NCBI GenBank assembly: GCA_004124405.1
Contig: SCKP01000016.1
Span: 1 to 35,093 of the forward strand
Reading direction: 5' to 3'
Origin: Fidelibacterota bacterium
Lineage (GTDB): Bacteria > Fidelibacterota > Marinisomatia > SCGC-AAA003-L08 > D37C17
DNA: 35,093 nt
The first letter of the stretch is position 1; each line of letters begins with the position of its first letter. Under the pieces are notes generated by a model, which saw only the letters and a program-made list of their open reading frames with translations, was not told the DNA's origin and ran no database searches. Both the position numbers and the translations under genes were made by a program. Below, one piece after another: positions 1 through 7,957 of the stretch.

Positions 1-1
1 A

Positions 2-1213
2 ATTGAAGATGTAAAAGAAGCCATAATATTAGTTGAAAAGGGTTTGCTATATGATCCGAATCATGAAACTGCATTGGCTTTATCAATTATGATTCCCACG
101 TTTCAAATGAGGCATAATAAGGATGAATTTGATTTATTCTCTCTTAGAAAACTCACTATTCAAATGGAGAGACTTATTGAAAAATTTCCCGACTCACCAT
201 TTACCATATCCATGAGCGGATTTTATTATTTAATAAGATATAGATTCACAGAAAATAAAAAAGATGCTCAATTTGCATTAGATCAATTATTAAAATCTCA
301 TTCAATTATAAAAAACAATATGCCCCTAATAGAAAATTCACAAAATTATGCTAAGGAACTAAACTTTAAGTGTATCCCACTAGCATTTTTCATACTATCT
401 AGAGATGATGATGCATTTGAGTTTCTACAAAGTAATAAAAACATGATGTGCCCAGATAGTACATTGACTTGTTTATCTTCAAACAGCTTACGTGAATTAG
501 AAGGAATATTTTATAATAATTATTATTATGAAACAGCTCTTGAGATCATTCAATTAACCATTAATAAATCAACACAAGAATTAGATGATGAGGGCTTCAG
601 CTTAGATCTAAAAGCATTTGAATATTACAGAGCCGGAATGATTTACATGAAATGGGGAGAATATGATAAAGCAATCAATAACTTTGAAGAATGTTTGGAA
701 ATTGCAAAAGTTTTAGAACGAGATAATGTCACATTTGATGAGGAATTACTAATGCATAGGATTGGACTAAATCACTATTATAATGGAAATATGAAAGTTG
801 CAAATGAAATACTATTAGAAGGGATAGAAATCTGGAATATAAATAATATTAATACAGAAAATATTATCTGGGATGGTCTGGGACAATTAAATGTTTTATG
901 TGGACTGACAAGTTTAATGAATGGCAATATTGAAAAAGCAAAAACAACAATTTCCAAAGTCGAATCACAGTTGGATGATATGGAGATGAAGCTTGAACAA
1001 AAAAACGAGTATTTTATTTACTACTATTTGTACCTTTATTATAATGAGCTAAATCAATCTTCCAAAGCATTTAAAAATCTTGAGACTGCTTATAATAATA
1101 TTGATAAAAAACAAATTGATCAATATAACAATCATCCTGAAAAAGATACACATCCCCGATTTTTTTACTGTCGAGATATCATTACGGCATACGAAAGTAA
1201 CCTGAATCAATAA
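2..1213 (+). CDS. TPR-rich protein, 3' part only (5' end outside window)
   Basis: The reading frame is open from base 2, so the first possible start (TTG at 44) is probably not the real one and the gene begins upstream of the window. The visible 403 residues are almost entirely helical. The segment AGMIYMKWGEYDKAINNFEE (about residues 210-230) is a clear tetratricopeptide repeat. The opening residues, with a VEKGLLYDPNHETAL pattern, form another TPR-like hairpin, and weaker repeats follow to the end. No signal peptide, membrane helix or enzymatic motif is visible in this part. TPR solenoids bind protein partners. The same tail occurs on bacterial kinases, cyclases and regulators, so the function depends on the missing N-terminus. 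The TAA stop lies only a few bases ahead of the likely start of the nitroreductase. Confidence 0.8.
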   Translation: MEDVKEAIILVEKGLLYDPNHETALALSIMIPTFQMRHNKDEFDLFSLRKLTIQMERLIEKFPDSPFTISMSGFYYLIRYRFTENKKDAQFALDQLLKSHSIIKNNMPLIENSQNYAKELNFKCIPLAFFILSRDDDAFEFLQSNKNMMCPDSTLTCLSSNSLRELEGIFYNNYYYETALEIIQLTINKSTQELDDEGFSLDLKAFEYYRAGMIYMKWGEYDKAINNFEECLEIAKVLERDNVTFDEELLMHRIGLNHYYNGNMKVANEILLEGIEIWNINNINTENIIWDGLGQLNVLCGLTSLMNGNIEKAKTTISKVESQLDDMEMKLEQKNEYFIYYYLYLYYNELNQSSKAFKNLETAYNNIDKKQIDQYNNHPEKDTHPRFFYCRDIITAYESNLNQ

Positions 1214-1269
1214 ACGGAATTGATAGAAAAATTCCGGCAAATACCCCTACCTCCTTACCAGAATATTCA

Positions 1270-1890
1270 TTGGAGGAAATGCTTCAGGAATCCCTGGCAT
1301 TTTACCGGAAACTAAACAACCGCCGCACCATCCGGGATTTTTCAGATAAACCAATTGAGCGGGAAGTGATTGAAAATTGCATTAGAACTGCCGGCACGGC
1401 TCCCAGCGGCGCTAATATGCAGCCCTGGCATTTTGTACTGATTTTAGATCCGAAGATTAAAAAGAAAATCCGCATTTCTGCCGAAAAAGAGGAGAAAGAG
1501 TTTTACAAAACCCGGGCTCCCAAGGAGTGGCTGGAAGCGCTGGCGCCCTTAGGTACAGACAATATAAAACCTTATCTGGAGACCGCTCCCTACCTGATTG
1601 CCATTTTCATGCAGCGCTATGGCAAACTCCCCGATGGCCGCAAGATGAAGCATTATTACGGTCTTGAGTCGGTGGGTATTGCTACAGGAATGCTCATCAC
1701 CGCCATCCATAATGCCGGGTTAGCATCACTGACGCATACTCCCAGCCCTATGGGTTTTCTGAATGAAATATTAGATCGGCCAAAAAATGAGCGTCCATTT
1801 CTACTATTGGTTGTGGGTCGCCCGGCTAAAGATGCCAGGGTACCGGATATAAAGCGGAAAGATATCAGTGAGATTATGACAGAATTTTAG
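1270..1890 (+). CDS. Nitroreductase-fold flavoprotein, iodotyrosine-deiodinase-like; N-terminus probably frameshifted
   Basis: The protein reads through the conserved FMN-binding start RRTIRDFSDKPI, then APSGANMQPWHF, TAPYLIAIF, ESVGIATGML, LTHTPSPMGFL and a closing LLLVVGRPAKDARVPDI. This is the pattern of the NAD(P)H-dependent FMN nitroreductase family, closest to bacterial iodotyrosine-deiodinase-like members. The substrate is unknown. The listed start is TTG 1270, with ATG 1279 as an alternative, and neither has a good ribosome site. In another frame, a TTG at 1220 would give MIEKFRQIPLPPYQ. Adding one base near 1261 joins this to EYSLEEML, which matches the family's usual N-terminus. The gene is therefore either a frameshifted copy or contains a sequencing error. 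A second, decayed copy of its 3' end lies at 2319-2450. Confidence 0.8.
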   Translation: MEEMLQESLAFYRKLNNRRTIRDFSDKPIEREVIENCIRTAGTAPSGANMQPWHFVLILDPKIKKKIRISAEKEEKEFYKTRAPKEWLEALAPLGTDNIKPYLETAPYLIAIFMQRYGKLPDGRKMKHYYGLESVGIATGMLITAIHNAGLASLTHTPSPMGFLNEILDRPKNERPFLLLVVGRPAKDARVPDIKRKDISEIMTEF

Positions 1891-1987
1891 TCATTCAGCC
1901 TCACTTAATTCACGTAAAGTGACTTCCGCTACAAAATTATTTTCTATTCTTTTCTATTTTTTAGAATAACCAGGAAAGGAAATAGAG

Positions 1988-2131
1988 ATGATTTATAAAC
2001 TAACACCGAAGAAAAGTAGGGATGTTAAAACCCTCATAGAAGCAGAAACTGAAAAAGCAGCTATTTTATATTTCGCTGCTCTTCTTCACCTTTCGGCGGA
2101 CGACCTGTTACAAATTTATAAAATTCGCTAG
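1988..2131 (+). CDS. Small hypothetical protein, 47 aa
   Basis: An ATG at 1988 sits just behind a purine-rich AGGAAAGG stretch with plausible Shine-Dalgarno spacing. It opens a 47-codon frame ending in TAG at 2131. The product is basic at the start (KLTPKKSRDVK), then forms an amphipathic helix-like stretch, AILYFAALLHLSADDLLQIY. There is no signal peptide and no family I recognise. It lies in a mosaic region between the nitroreductase and a dockerin fragment and ends 3 bases before the fragment's stop on the other strand. It could be a real small gene or the surviving end of something larger. Its support is the ribosome site and the regular amphipathic pattern only. Confidence 0.4.
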   Translation: MIYKLTPKKSRDVKTLIEAETEKAAILYFAALLHLSADDLLQIYKIR

Positions 2132-2133
2132 GC

Positions 2134-2328
2134 TTAATCCCCCAGGATTGCGTTTACCAGAATAACAATATCCAGAACGTCTACCATTCCATCGTTATTC
2201 ATATCTGCCGCTGCCAATTCATCATCGGTGGGGACGTGTATCTCAATGATAATTCCAATGACAATCACAACATCCAGTACATCTATGGCACCATCATCAT
2301 TCACATCTCCCTGAGGGGTATGAAATCC
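2134..2328 (-). pseudogene. Dockerin-like C-terminal fragment (remnant of a deleted secreted protein gene)
   Basis: Read on the minus strand, this encodes TPQGDVNDDGAIDVLDVV followed by a second DMNNDGMVDVLDIVILV loop and the normal stop. It is the final dockerin-like domain seen in the 498-residue protein at 4946-6442. The DNA is nearly identical to 4946-5135, with only a handful of differences in about 190 bases. Nothing upstream (toward higher coordinates) encodes the rest of a protein, because the frame runs straight into the tail of a nitroreductase on the opposite strand. A start at 2355 would give a signal-less 73-residue peptide and is very unlikely to be functional. I interpret it as the 3' remnant of a gene whose 5' part was deleted. 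Confidence 0.75.
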
Positions 2329-2450
2329 TGAAGCGCCCTGAATATGAACGCCCATTTCTACTATTGGTTGTGGGTCGCCCTGCTAAAGATGCCAAGGTAC
2401 CAGATATAAAGCGGAAAGATATCAGTGAGATTATGACGGAGTTTAAATAA
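2319..2450 (+). pseudogene. 3' fragment of a second nitroreductase copy
   Basis: The plus strand encodes EILKRPEYERPF, then LLLVVGRPAKDAKVPDI and SEIMTEFK with a TAA stop. This matches the last ~40 residues of the nitroreductase at 1270-1890. Over the final ~100 bases the two differ at about seven positions, mostly synonymous. The rest of the gene is absent: the homology breaks at about 2319-2322, where the dockerin remnant of the opposite strand begins. The sequence GAAATCC at the joint fits both partners. It is a gene fragment, not expressible on its own. Confidence 0.8.
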
Positions 2451-2477
2451 AAAGGCACCTTTTTCAAGATGCCTTTC
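2444..2477 (-). terminator. Intrinsic terminator for the C25 protease gene
   Basis: AAAGGCA at 2451-2457 pairs with TGCCTTT at 2470-2476. On the minus strand the stem is followed by a T-rich run, TTATTTAAA. It lies about 60 bases past the stop of the minus-strand gene ending at 2537. On the plus strand it follows the nitroreductase fragment but lacks a T tract, so minus-strand use is favoured. Confidence 0.6.
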
Positions 2478-2536
2478 AATTTACCCCTAGAGAGATGTAT
2501 TATTGGAAAGAGTCACTCCAGGGTTAGTCTTCCTTC

Positions 2537-4741
2537 CTAATTTCCCAAAATTTCATTTACCAATAAAATAATATCCATAATATTGAGAACATTATCATTA
2601 TTCAAATCTAATGCGGTAAACTGACAATTATCAGCTTCATTGGTATTTAGTACAAAATTAACCAATTGAATTACGTCAAGAATATTGGTTATGCCATCAC
2701 CATTGGCATCACCCAAAATAGTATCACCACAGGGGTTACCAATACTAACCGATTCAATCACCGTTGTGGTATTATATCCAGTAACCGTTAATAGAATTTC
2801 ATCGTCGGTTTCAAAACTGCCATCCAGTTCAATTACAGCATTTCCTGAATCATCGGCATAGGCTGCTCCTAAATACTCTCCATCTACTGAAAGGGCAGCC
2901 AAGTTAAAATCACCGCCACCAGATACATTTACAGAATAGGTTGATGCCCCAACTTCAATAGAACCGCTATGGCTTACGGAAATTTCAGTGGGGGAGCCCG
3001 TTCTGAGAACCACACTGGGATCACCGAAAATTACCCAATGATCAGTTTCGTTATCGCCGGAATTGCCATATTCGTCGTTCATTTTCAGGCAGCCATTAAA
3101 GGATACTCCACCAAAAGTAACTTTGCGATTATTGATATAACTTTCCACCAGGATATCCACCATTTCATCTTGAGCAGACATAGGAGGTGCCCAGCCCTGA
3201 TAAATGGTTGACATAAAAGAGGCAATTCCACCAGAAGGCTCACCATTATGAGTGGCTCTTTGGAAGGCTTCACCCAGGCAGTTATACCCTGCGAAATTTC
3301 CAGTAACACATCCCACGGTACATACAAATGGAAGTTCGTTTGCATTAGTCAACGAATTTACGTGAGAAGTATTAAAATTAGTAGTAACAATTACGGTTAC
3401 ATCTCCGTGCCCGGTATAATGAAGCATGCTTCGACCATCATTAAGAGCATTTTTAAGGGTAGTGCTGTTGGGATTTCCACTGGCATCAGATCCACCATGG
3501 CTGCCATCATACATTTCATCCACTGAATAGTAGGTATAATCCAATAAATCTGCTCTCATATTGCGGGCATGCTGCCAATCGGCTTCACCATCGTCTCCAT
3601 AACCAGCCCCTTCATTAGATGCCACCATAACACCTTTTCCATACCAATCAGCACCCAATTGAGGATCCCGCTCATATTCTATAGACCTCTCCACCTGGGT
3701 ATTTACATGGGAGGTGTTCTCTGCTGAGAACCTGCCTACAAAGAATTCAGGATACGAATCATTTCCAGATATATAAGCATACCAAATATCTGATTCACCG
3801 CCCCCATAGTTTTTAGAAGGAATCTGGGTAATATCCCCTACTAATAGGAGATATGCTAAATTATGAGAATCATAAAAATCTTCTACATAGTTCTTAATAG
3901 AAGTATAACTCGTACCAGTTTCGGAGACTGATACCATGGTGGTTTTCAGTCCTTTTTGATTTTTCCATTCAACAAAGGGTTCCATTGCATCCATAAATCC
4001 ATTATAACTAATAATAAGCATTTCACCATCCTCAGGAACAGGTATATAGCGGGTGTCATTTTCCTCATAGTTCAGGAAGTGGTTTGTATACATATTGTGA
4101 TAATCCAAATTTGGTTTTACAGAAGGGCTTTTGGTGTGAAATGAGTTAATACTTTCCCTATCGTTGAAACTGATTTTTATAGTCATTTGATGAATAACCT
4201 GCAACTCTCCAGTAATAGGATTATATTGAAATGGATTAAATTGAATAACTTGTCCTCGAAAATTCCGGAGGATATATGGATCGGTTAAATGAGCAATTTC
4301 CCCTGGGAAGAATTCATTTTTTTGATAAGCAATCCCCTCAATATAGGGCACTGAAAAAATATCAATATTCCGCGGTAAATTGCCCTTGGACGCAGGAATT
4401 TTGTATTTATCAAAAGTTGAGCTTTCAGTTTTAATTATTTCCAAGGTAGTTCCACTTAAATCAGGAATAATGATAGATCTATTTACATGGGGAAGAATTG
4501 GTGAACCCGCTTGTAGAAAATTTGGTTCATCTTCCAGATAAATAGCATCATACTCATTTCCATTTACCTGAATATATTCTCTTTCAAAATAGTTTAGTTG
4601 GAATTGAACTATAATATGTTCTGATGTCTCAGATTTAATAAAAACATCCACTGGGATATCTTCATTGGTGAATTGAATAGTGCTTCCTGAAAGAAGTGCT
4701 GTGAAAGCAATTAGAGTTGTATAGTTTATAAATTTAATCAT
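2537..4741 (-). CDS. Secreted gingipain-like cysteine peptidase (family C25) with C-terminal dockerin-like domain
   Basis: The 734-residue product starts with a signal-peptide-like hydrophobic segment (residues 5-20), followed by a propeptide-like region up to about 235. The C25 catalytic domain runs from about 240 to 590. It has the dyad His445 in HYTGHG and Cys478 in VGCVTGNF, 33 residues apart, the same spacing as His211/Cys244 of gingipain R. VGRFSAE (about 335) and FGDPSVVLR (about 570) are also typical. A beta-sandwich like the gingipain Ig-like domain follows. The last ~60 residues are two calcium loops, GDANGDGITNILDV and LDLNNDNVLNIMDI, of dockerin type. The ATG at 4741 has an AAGG element upstream. 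It is probably exported and cell-surface or extracellular. It is a monocistronic minus-strand gene with its own terminator. Confidence 0.9.
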   Translation of the reverse strand: MIKFINYTTLIAFTALLSGSTIQFTNEDIPVDVFIKSETSEHIIVQFQLNYFEREYIQVNGNEYDAIYLEDEPNFLQAGSPILPHVNRSIIIPDLSGTTLEIIKTESSTFDKYKIPASKGNLPRNIDIFSVPYIEGIAYQKNEFFPGEIAHLTDPYILRNFRGQVIQFNPFQYNPITGELQVIHQMTIKISFNDRESINSFHTKSPSVKPNLDYHNMYTNHFLNYEENDTRYIPVPEDGEMLIISYNGFMDAMEPFVEWKNQKGLKTTMVSVSETGTSYTSIKNYVEDFYDSHNLAYLLLVGDITQIPSKNYGGGESDIWYAYISGNDSYPEFFVGRFSAENTSHVNTQVERSIEYERDPQLGADWYGKGVMVASNEGAGYGDDGEADWQHARNMRADLLDYTYYSVDEMYDGSHGGSDASGNPNSTTLKNALNDGRSMLHYTGHGDVTVIVTTNFNTSHVNSLTNANELPFVCTVGCVTGNFAGYNCLGEAFQRATHNGEPSGGIASFMSTIYQGWAPPMSAQDEMVDILVESYINNRKVTFGGVSFNGCLKMNDEYGNSGDNETDHWVIFGDPSVVLRTGSPTEISVSHSGSIEVGASTYSVNVSGGGDFNLAALSVDGEYLGAAYADDSGNAVIELDGSFETDDEILLTVTGYNTTTVIESVSIGNPCGDTILGDANGDGITNILDVIQLVNFVLNTNEADNCQFTALDLNNDNVLNIMDIILLVNEILGN

Positions 4742-4867
4742 TTATTTTTACCTTATTTATATTCGATCCCCTACAATCAACTTGCCGGAAATTTAATATT
4801 ATCTTTTTAATGCTGCTTAATGGAATACTGAAACAAAATGTAACGATGCTAATGGAAATTATTTATT

Positions 4868-4897
4868 GAGAATAAAAAAACAGCACTAATGCTGTTT
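4868..4897 (-). terminator. Intrinsic terminator for the fibronectin/dockerin gene
   Basis: AAACAGCA (4878-4885), loop CTAA and TGCTGTTT (4890-4897) form a perfect 8-bp hairpin. On the minus strand it is followed directly by a run of T residues. It lies about 50 bases past the stop codon of the minus-strand gene at 4946-6442. Confidence 0.85.
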
Positions 4898-4945
4898 CTA
4901 AAGTACCGATTTATAAATTTATGGGTATCTATAAAGAGTTGTTGG

Positions 4946-6442
4946 TTAATCTCCCAGTATTGCGTTTACCAGAATAACAATATCCAGAACGTCTACTATT
5001 CCATCGTTATTCATATCTGCCGCTGCCAATTCATCATCGGTGGGGATGTGTGTCTCAATGATAATTCCAATGACAATCACAACATCCAGTACATCTATGG
5101 CACCGTCATCATTCACATCTCCCTGAGGAGTGGATGAAAATCCCATGTCACATGTCCAATCTGAGGAGCCGCATTCATTGACACTTTCAATACAATAATT
5201 GTAAACCACATTAATTTCAGCGACAACATCTGTATATGCTGTTTGATCTGCGGATACAATGCCCATCCATGAACCATCTCTATATATTTTGTATTCATCG
5301 GTTGCATCGGTCCCTGCCCAAATTATCTGTACCTGGTTTGTATAATCTCCATCACTGGCATTTACAAACGATGTGGATGAAGGTGCCGTCTTTTTACTGC
5401 CGGGATTACAAGTTAAATTGGAACTCCCACATTCATTATTTGCCTGGATACAATATATATGCTCAATTCCCGTTTGAGCGCCCCAATCTTCATAGGTAGA
5501 ATCTCCTGCATCTAATTGGGCAATTATTTGATCATCCCGAAGGAGAGTTTGACTGGTTGTTCCTGAAGAGACAGGTGACCAGTTTAAATTCACCATGAAA
5601 CAATCTTCTCCATCGGAGGCTAAGAGGTTTGTGGGACTTTCAGGCTCTTCACAGGAATAGAAAAACTCCAGTTTTATAAAATCTATGCAGTAATTGTCTT
5701 CTGAGCCGATCCTCGGCATGAGCATACCTCCACTCCAAATACTGCCTACAATGTATTCATTATCAGTGTAATCTATACTCAATTCATAATCATGAGACCA
5801 GTTCTCGTTATCATCCATCATGCCCATATAGGTTTCAGACCAGACAGGAAGAGCATCACACTGGGCGCCTCTCACAGTAACACGAATCTCCTCTATTGTC
5901 TGGTAATAGGGCGGCTGATAGCCATACCAAGCTTCTCCCCAGTAATCCAGGGGATTCCACCAACTGTCATCCCAGCCCAGTTTTATACAGTCACTTGCCC
6001 CACTCAGACAGGCGCAGGTTAATTCAATTGCATCATCTTCAGACCATGTGCCCTGAGTTTCGCTACCCTGTTTGAGATCCACCCAAAATTCCCGTGAATC
6101 GTTTATTAGCTTATAATCATTATTTAAGACGGAATAAAATTCTTCTGTTAAAACCAACTGTATTTCAATTAAATGATGATTTGACATTATTCGATGGTAA
6201 GATGCCGGGCCGGAATATAATTCTAAATCTGGCATAATGTCATTTACCAGGGCAAAAAGACTATCATTTTTAAGGTCTAATTGAACCAAAACGAGATTAT
6301 CAGTTTGGCTGTTATCCACAAGGGCTTCAATTCGTCCAGCTGGCGTAAATTCTTTATTAATAATTTCGGGCGGATTTTCATTTTGTGCCGCTAAAATGGT
6401 TAGTCCCAAGAGTAATAAGATGGATTTTGATAGCTTGTTCAT
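4946..6442 (-). CDS. Secreted multidomain protein: unknown N-terminal domain, two fibronectin-III-like domains, dockerin-like end
   Basis: The 498-residue product begins with a clear signal peptide (KSILLLLGLTILAAQ). Residues 20-265 hold two globular regions I do not recognise, rich in Trp, Tyr and Cys (WDDSWWNPLDYWGEAWYGY, then a region with VTVRGAQCD). Two fibronectin-type-III-like beta-sandwiches follow at about 270-360 and 365-440, each ending in a matching cysteine motif (NNECGSSNLTC and VNECGSSDWTC), so they probably arose by duplication. The final ~60 residues are a dockerin-like pair of calcium loops, DVNDDGAIDVLD and DMNNDGIVDVLD. It is probably an extracellular binding or scaffold-attached protein, with no catalytic motif seen. 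The dockerin DNA is almost identical to the fragment at 2134-2328. Confidence 0.8.
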   Translation of the reverse strand: MNKLSKSILLLLGLTILAAQNENPPEIINKEFTPAGRIEALVDNSQTDNLVLVQLDLKNDSLFALVNDIMPDLELYSGPASYHRIMSNHHLIEIQLVLTEEFYSVLNNDYKLINDSREFWVDLKQGSETQGTWSEDDAIELTCACLSGASDCIKLGWDDSWWNPLDYWGEAWYGYQPPYYQTIEEIRVTVRGAQCDALPVWSETYMGMMDDNENWSHDYELSIDYTDNEYIVGSIWSGGMLMPRIGSEDNYCIDFIKLEFFYSCEEPESPTNLLASDGEDCFMVNLNWSPVSSGTTSQTLLRDDQIIAQLDAGDSTYEDWGAQTGIEHIYCIQANNECGSSNLTCNPGSKKTAPSSTSFVNASDGDYTNQVQIIWAGTDATDEYKIYRDGSWMGIVSADQTAYTDVVAEINVVYNYCIESVNECGSSDWTCDMGFSSTPQGDVNDDGAIDVLDVVIVIGIIIETHIPTDDELAAADMNNDGIVDVLDIVILVNAILGD

Positions 6443-6595
6443 GGATTGAAATTACAGAAATTGGAGCAATTTTAAAAGCATAATCCTTATTTTTATAGTC
6501 GAGAGGATATATCACTTTTCATTATGAGCGGCATTTTAGGATTAAATACAAAAAATGATTGTGTTGTTATCGAGGGGAAAAGGTAATTTAATGGT

Positions 6596-7330
6596 ATGAA
6601 AATTTTTCTAAAAGTAATCGCTATAACTCTCCTGTGCATATCATTTTTATATAATCAGGTAAATACAGAATCATTGCGCGGTAATAATCTATTACCTGGT
6701 ATTCACCATAACTTGGAACTTGATTTTGCATATATATCCGGAAATACAGAAATTTTAAATCTGAACGGTTCTTACCGGGCTGATTACGTATCTAATTCCA
6801 ATTGGCATGGATTTTTTGTATGGAAATATGACCGTGCATTTGAAAAGTCAAAAGAAAATTTCACCTATAAAGGATTCGGACATTTAAGAGCTACTAAGCC
6901 AATTAAATCACATATCTATTTTGAAGGATTTGTTCAGAAGGAATTCAACCATTTTATTGATCTGGAAAATCGAGAATTGGCAGGTGGAGGATTTCGGGTT
7001 AATCCATTTAACCAGTTTTACCTGGGTTTGGGAATTATGAGTGAAACAGAAAAGTACCAAAACAAACCTCATAGTCAGCATTTCATTAAATCAACTAATT
7101 ATTTGAACTATTCCCTGAAATTATTTGAAATACTGGAGCTGCAGAATATTCTGTATTATCAGTTTAAACTGAAGGATCCGGGTGCTTACCGTATTTTATG
7201 GGATGGAAAGCTTACTATTTCAGGGTCGAAGAATATCTCATTTCATATTAATTGCCACTATCGATATGATTTAGAATCTGGTAATCCAAATTATTTTGAA
7301 ATTTCCAATGGACTGGGTATTCAGTTTTAG
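6596..7330 (+). CDS. Outer-membrane beta-barrel protein, DUF481-like
   Basis: The 244-residue protein has an N-terminal signal peptide (VIAITLLCISFLYN) and then alternating-hydrophobicity strands over the whole length. It ends in GLGIQF, the terminal aromatic residue typical of barrels inserted by the BAM machinery. The opening LELDFAYISGNTEILNLNGSY resembles DUF481 (YdiY-like) proteins, as does the pattern of acceptor strands with YxFKLKDPGAYRILWDGKL. The role of this family is not well defined. The ATG at 6596 follows GGGGAAAAGG at a fair distance. It is divergent from the minus-strand gene at 4946-6442, with a 153-bp shared intergenic region. Confidence 0.7.
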   Translation: MKIFLKVIAITLLCISFLYNQVNTESLRGNNLLPGIHHNLELDFAYISGNTEILNLNGSYRADYVSNSNWHGFFVWKYDRAFEKSKENFTYKGFGHLRATKPIKSHIYFEGFVQKEFNHFIDLENRELAGGGFRVNPFNQFYLGLGIMSETEKYQNKPHSQHFIKSTNYLNYSLKLFEILELQNILYYQFKLKDPGAYRILWDGKLTISGSKNISFHINCHYRYDLESGNPNYFEISNGLGIQF

Positions 7331-7453
7331 GCTTGGTTAGTAATTAAATTGGGAACAAAAAGTTCTATTATCTGTAACAAGAGAAGTTGTAAATTACACG
7401 AAGAGGAATTTTAGGTTATTAATAAATTCAATTACTCATAAAGAAGGAAAACA

Positions 7454-7762
7454 ATGAAAAGAGTTATATATTTAATCATTTTAGCCATGAGCCTTACGCT
7501 GGTTTTTTCACAGGGGAAGCCCTGCTGTAAGAACAAAAGCTATAAAGGGAAAGTAGCTTGTAAGTTTAACCGGGCAAATATTGATTTAAATAAAGATGGC
7601 ACTGTGGCGGAAGATGGTACACAGATAGCAGTTGCCGGTATACAATGTCCTCTTAGTGTACAAAACACTTCTATCAATAAGAAAAATTGCACAAATTGTG
7701 CTAAATCTACCTGGTGGAAATTCTGGGGAAAAAAGAAAGGATGTTGTAATACAAATTCTTGA
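7454..7762 (+). CDS. Small exported cysteine-rich protein, 102 aa, unknown function
   Basis: A signal peptide (YLIILAMSLTLVFSQG) precedes a mature chain of about 80 residues. That chain has eight cysteines in pairs and singles (KPCC, VAC, IQC, NCTNC, GCC) and many lysines, including a WWKFWGKKKGCC end. The DLNKDGTVAEDG segment could be a single calcium loop. The cysteine pattern suggests disulfides or metal binding in the envelope, but I recognise no family. The start has a good AGAAGGA ribosome site. It stands alone between a barrel protein and the cohesin-like gene, with intergenic spacers on both sides. Confidence 0.6.
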   Translation: MKRVIYLIILAMSLTLVFSQGKPCCKNKSYKGKVACKFNRANIDLNKDGTVAEDGTQIAVAGIQCPLSVQNTSINKKNCTNCAKSTWWKFWGKKKGCCNTNS

Positions 7763-7957
7763 TTTCAGGAAAAATTAATTTATTCTCGAAGAGAACATGA
7801 TACAAGCTGTTACAATATTAATTTTGTCTTGTATTAGGAACAAACTATAAGTTAATGGTGAAAAGATTGGGTGGAGATCTGCATATAATAAAATTGATCC
7901 TCATCACAAAAAGGGACATTAAATAACAGTAAACTTGAATAAAAGGAAAGTAAAATA

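Noticed and set aside
2969-3526. Plus-strand frames opposite the C25 protease
   Set aside because: The minus-strand protease frame is continuous with catalytic motifs intact. The opposite frames lack ribosome sites and family patterns.
6524-6586. A 20-codon ORF (MSGILGLNTKND) in the divergent spacer before the DUF481-like gene
   Set aside because: It has no proper ribosome site, and the length and content do not exceed chance. Its MSGI start resembles amidotransferases only superficially.
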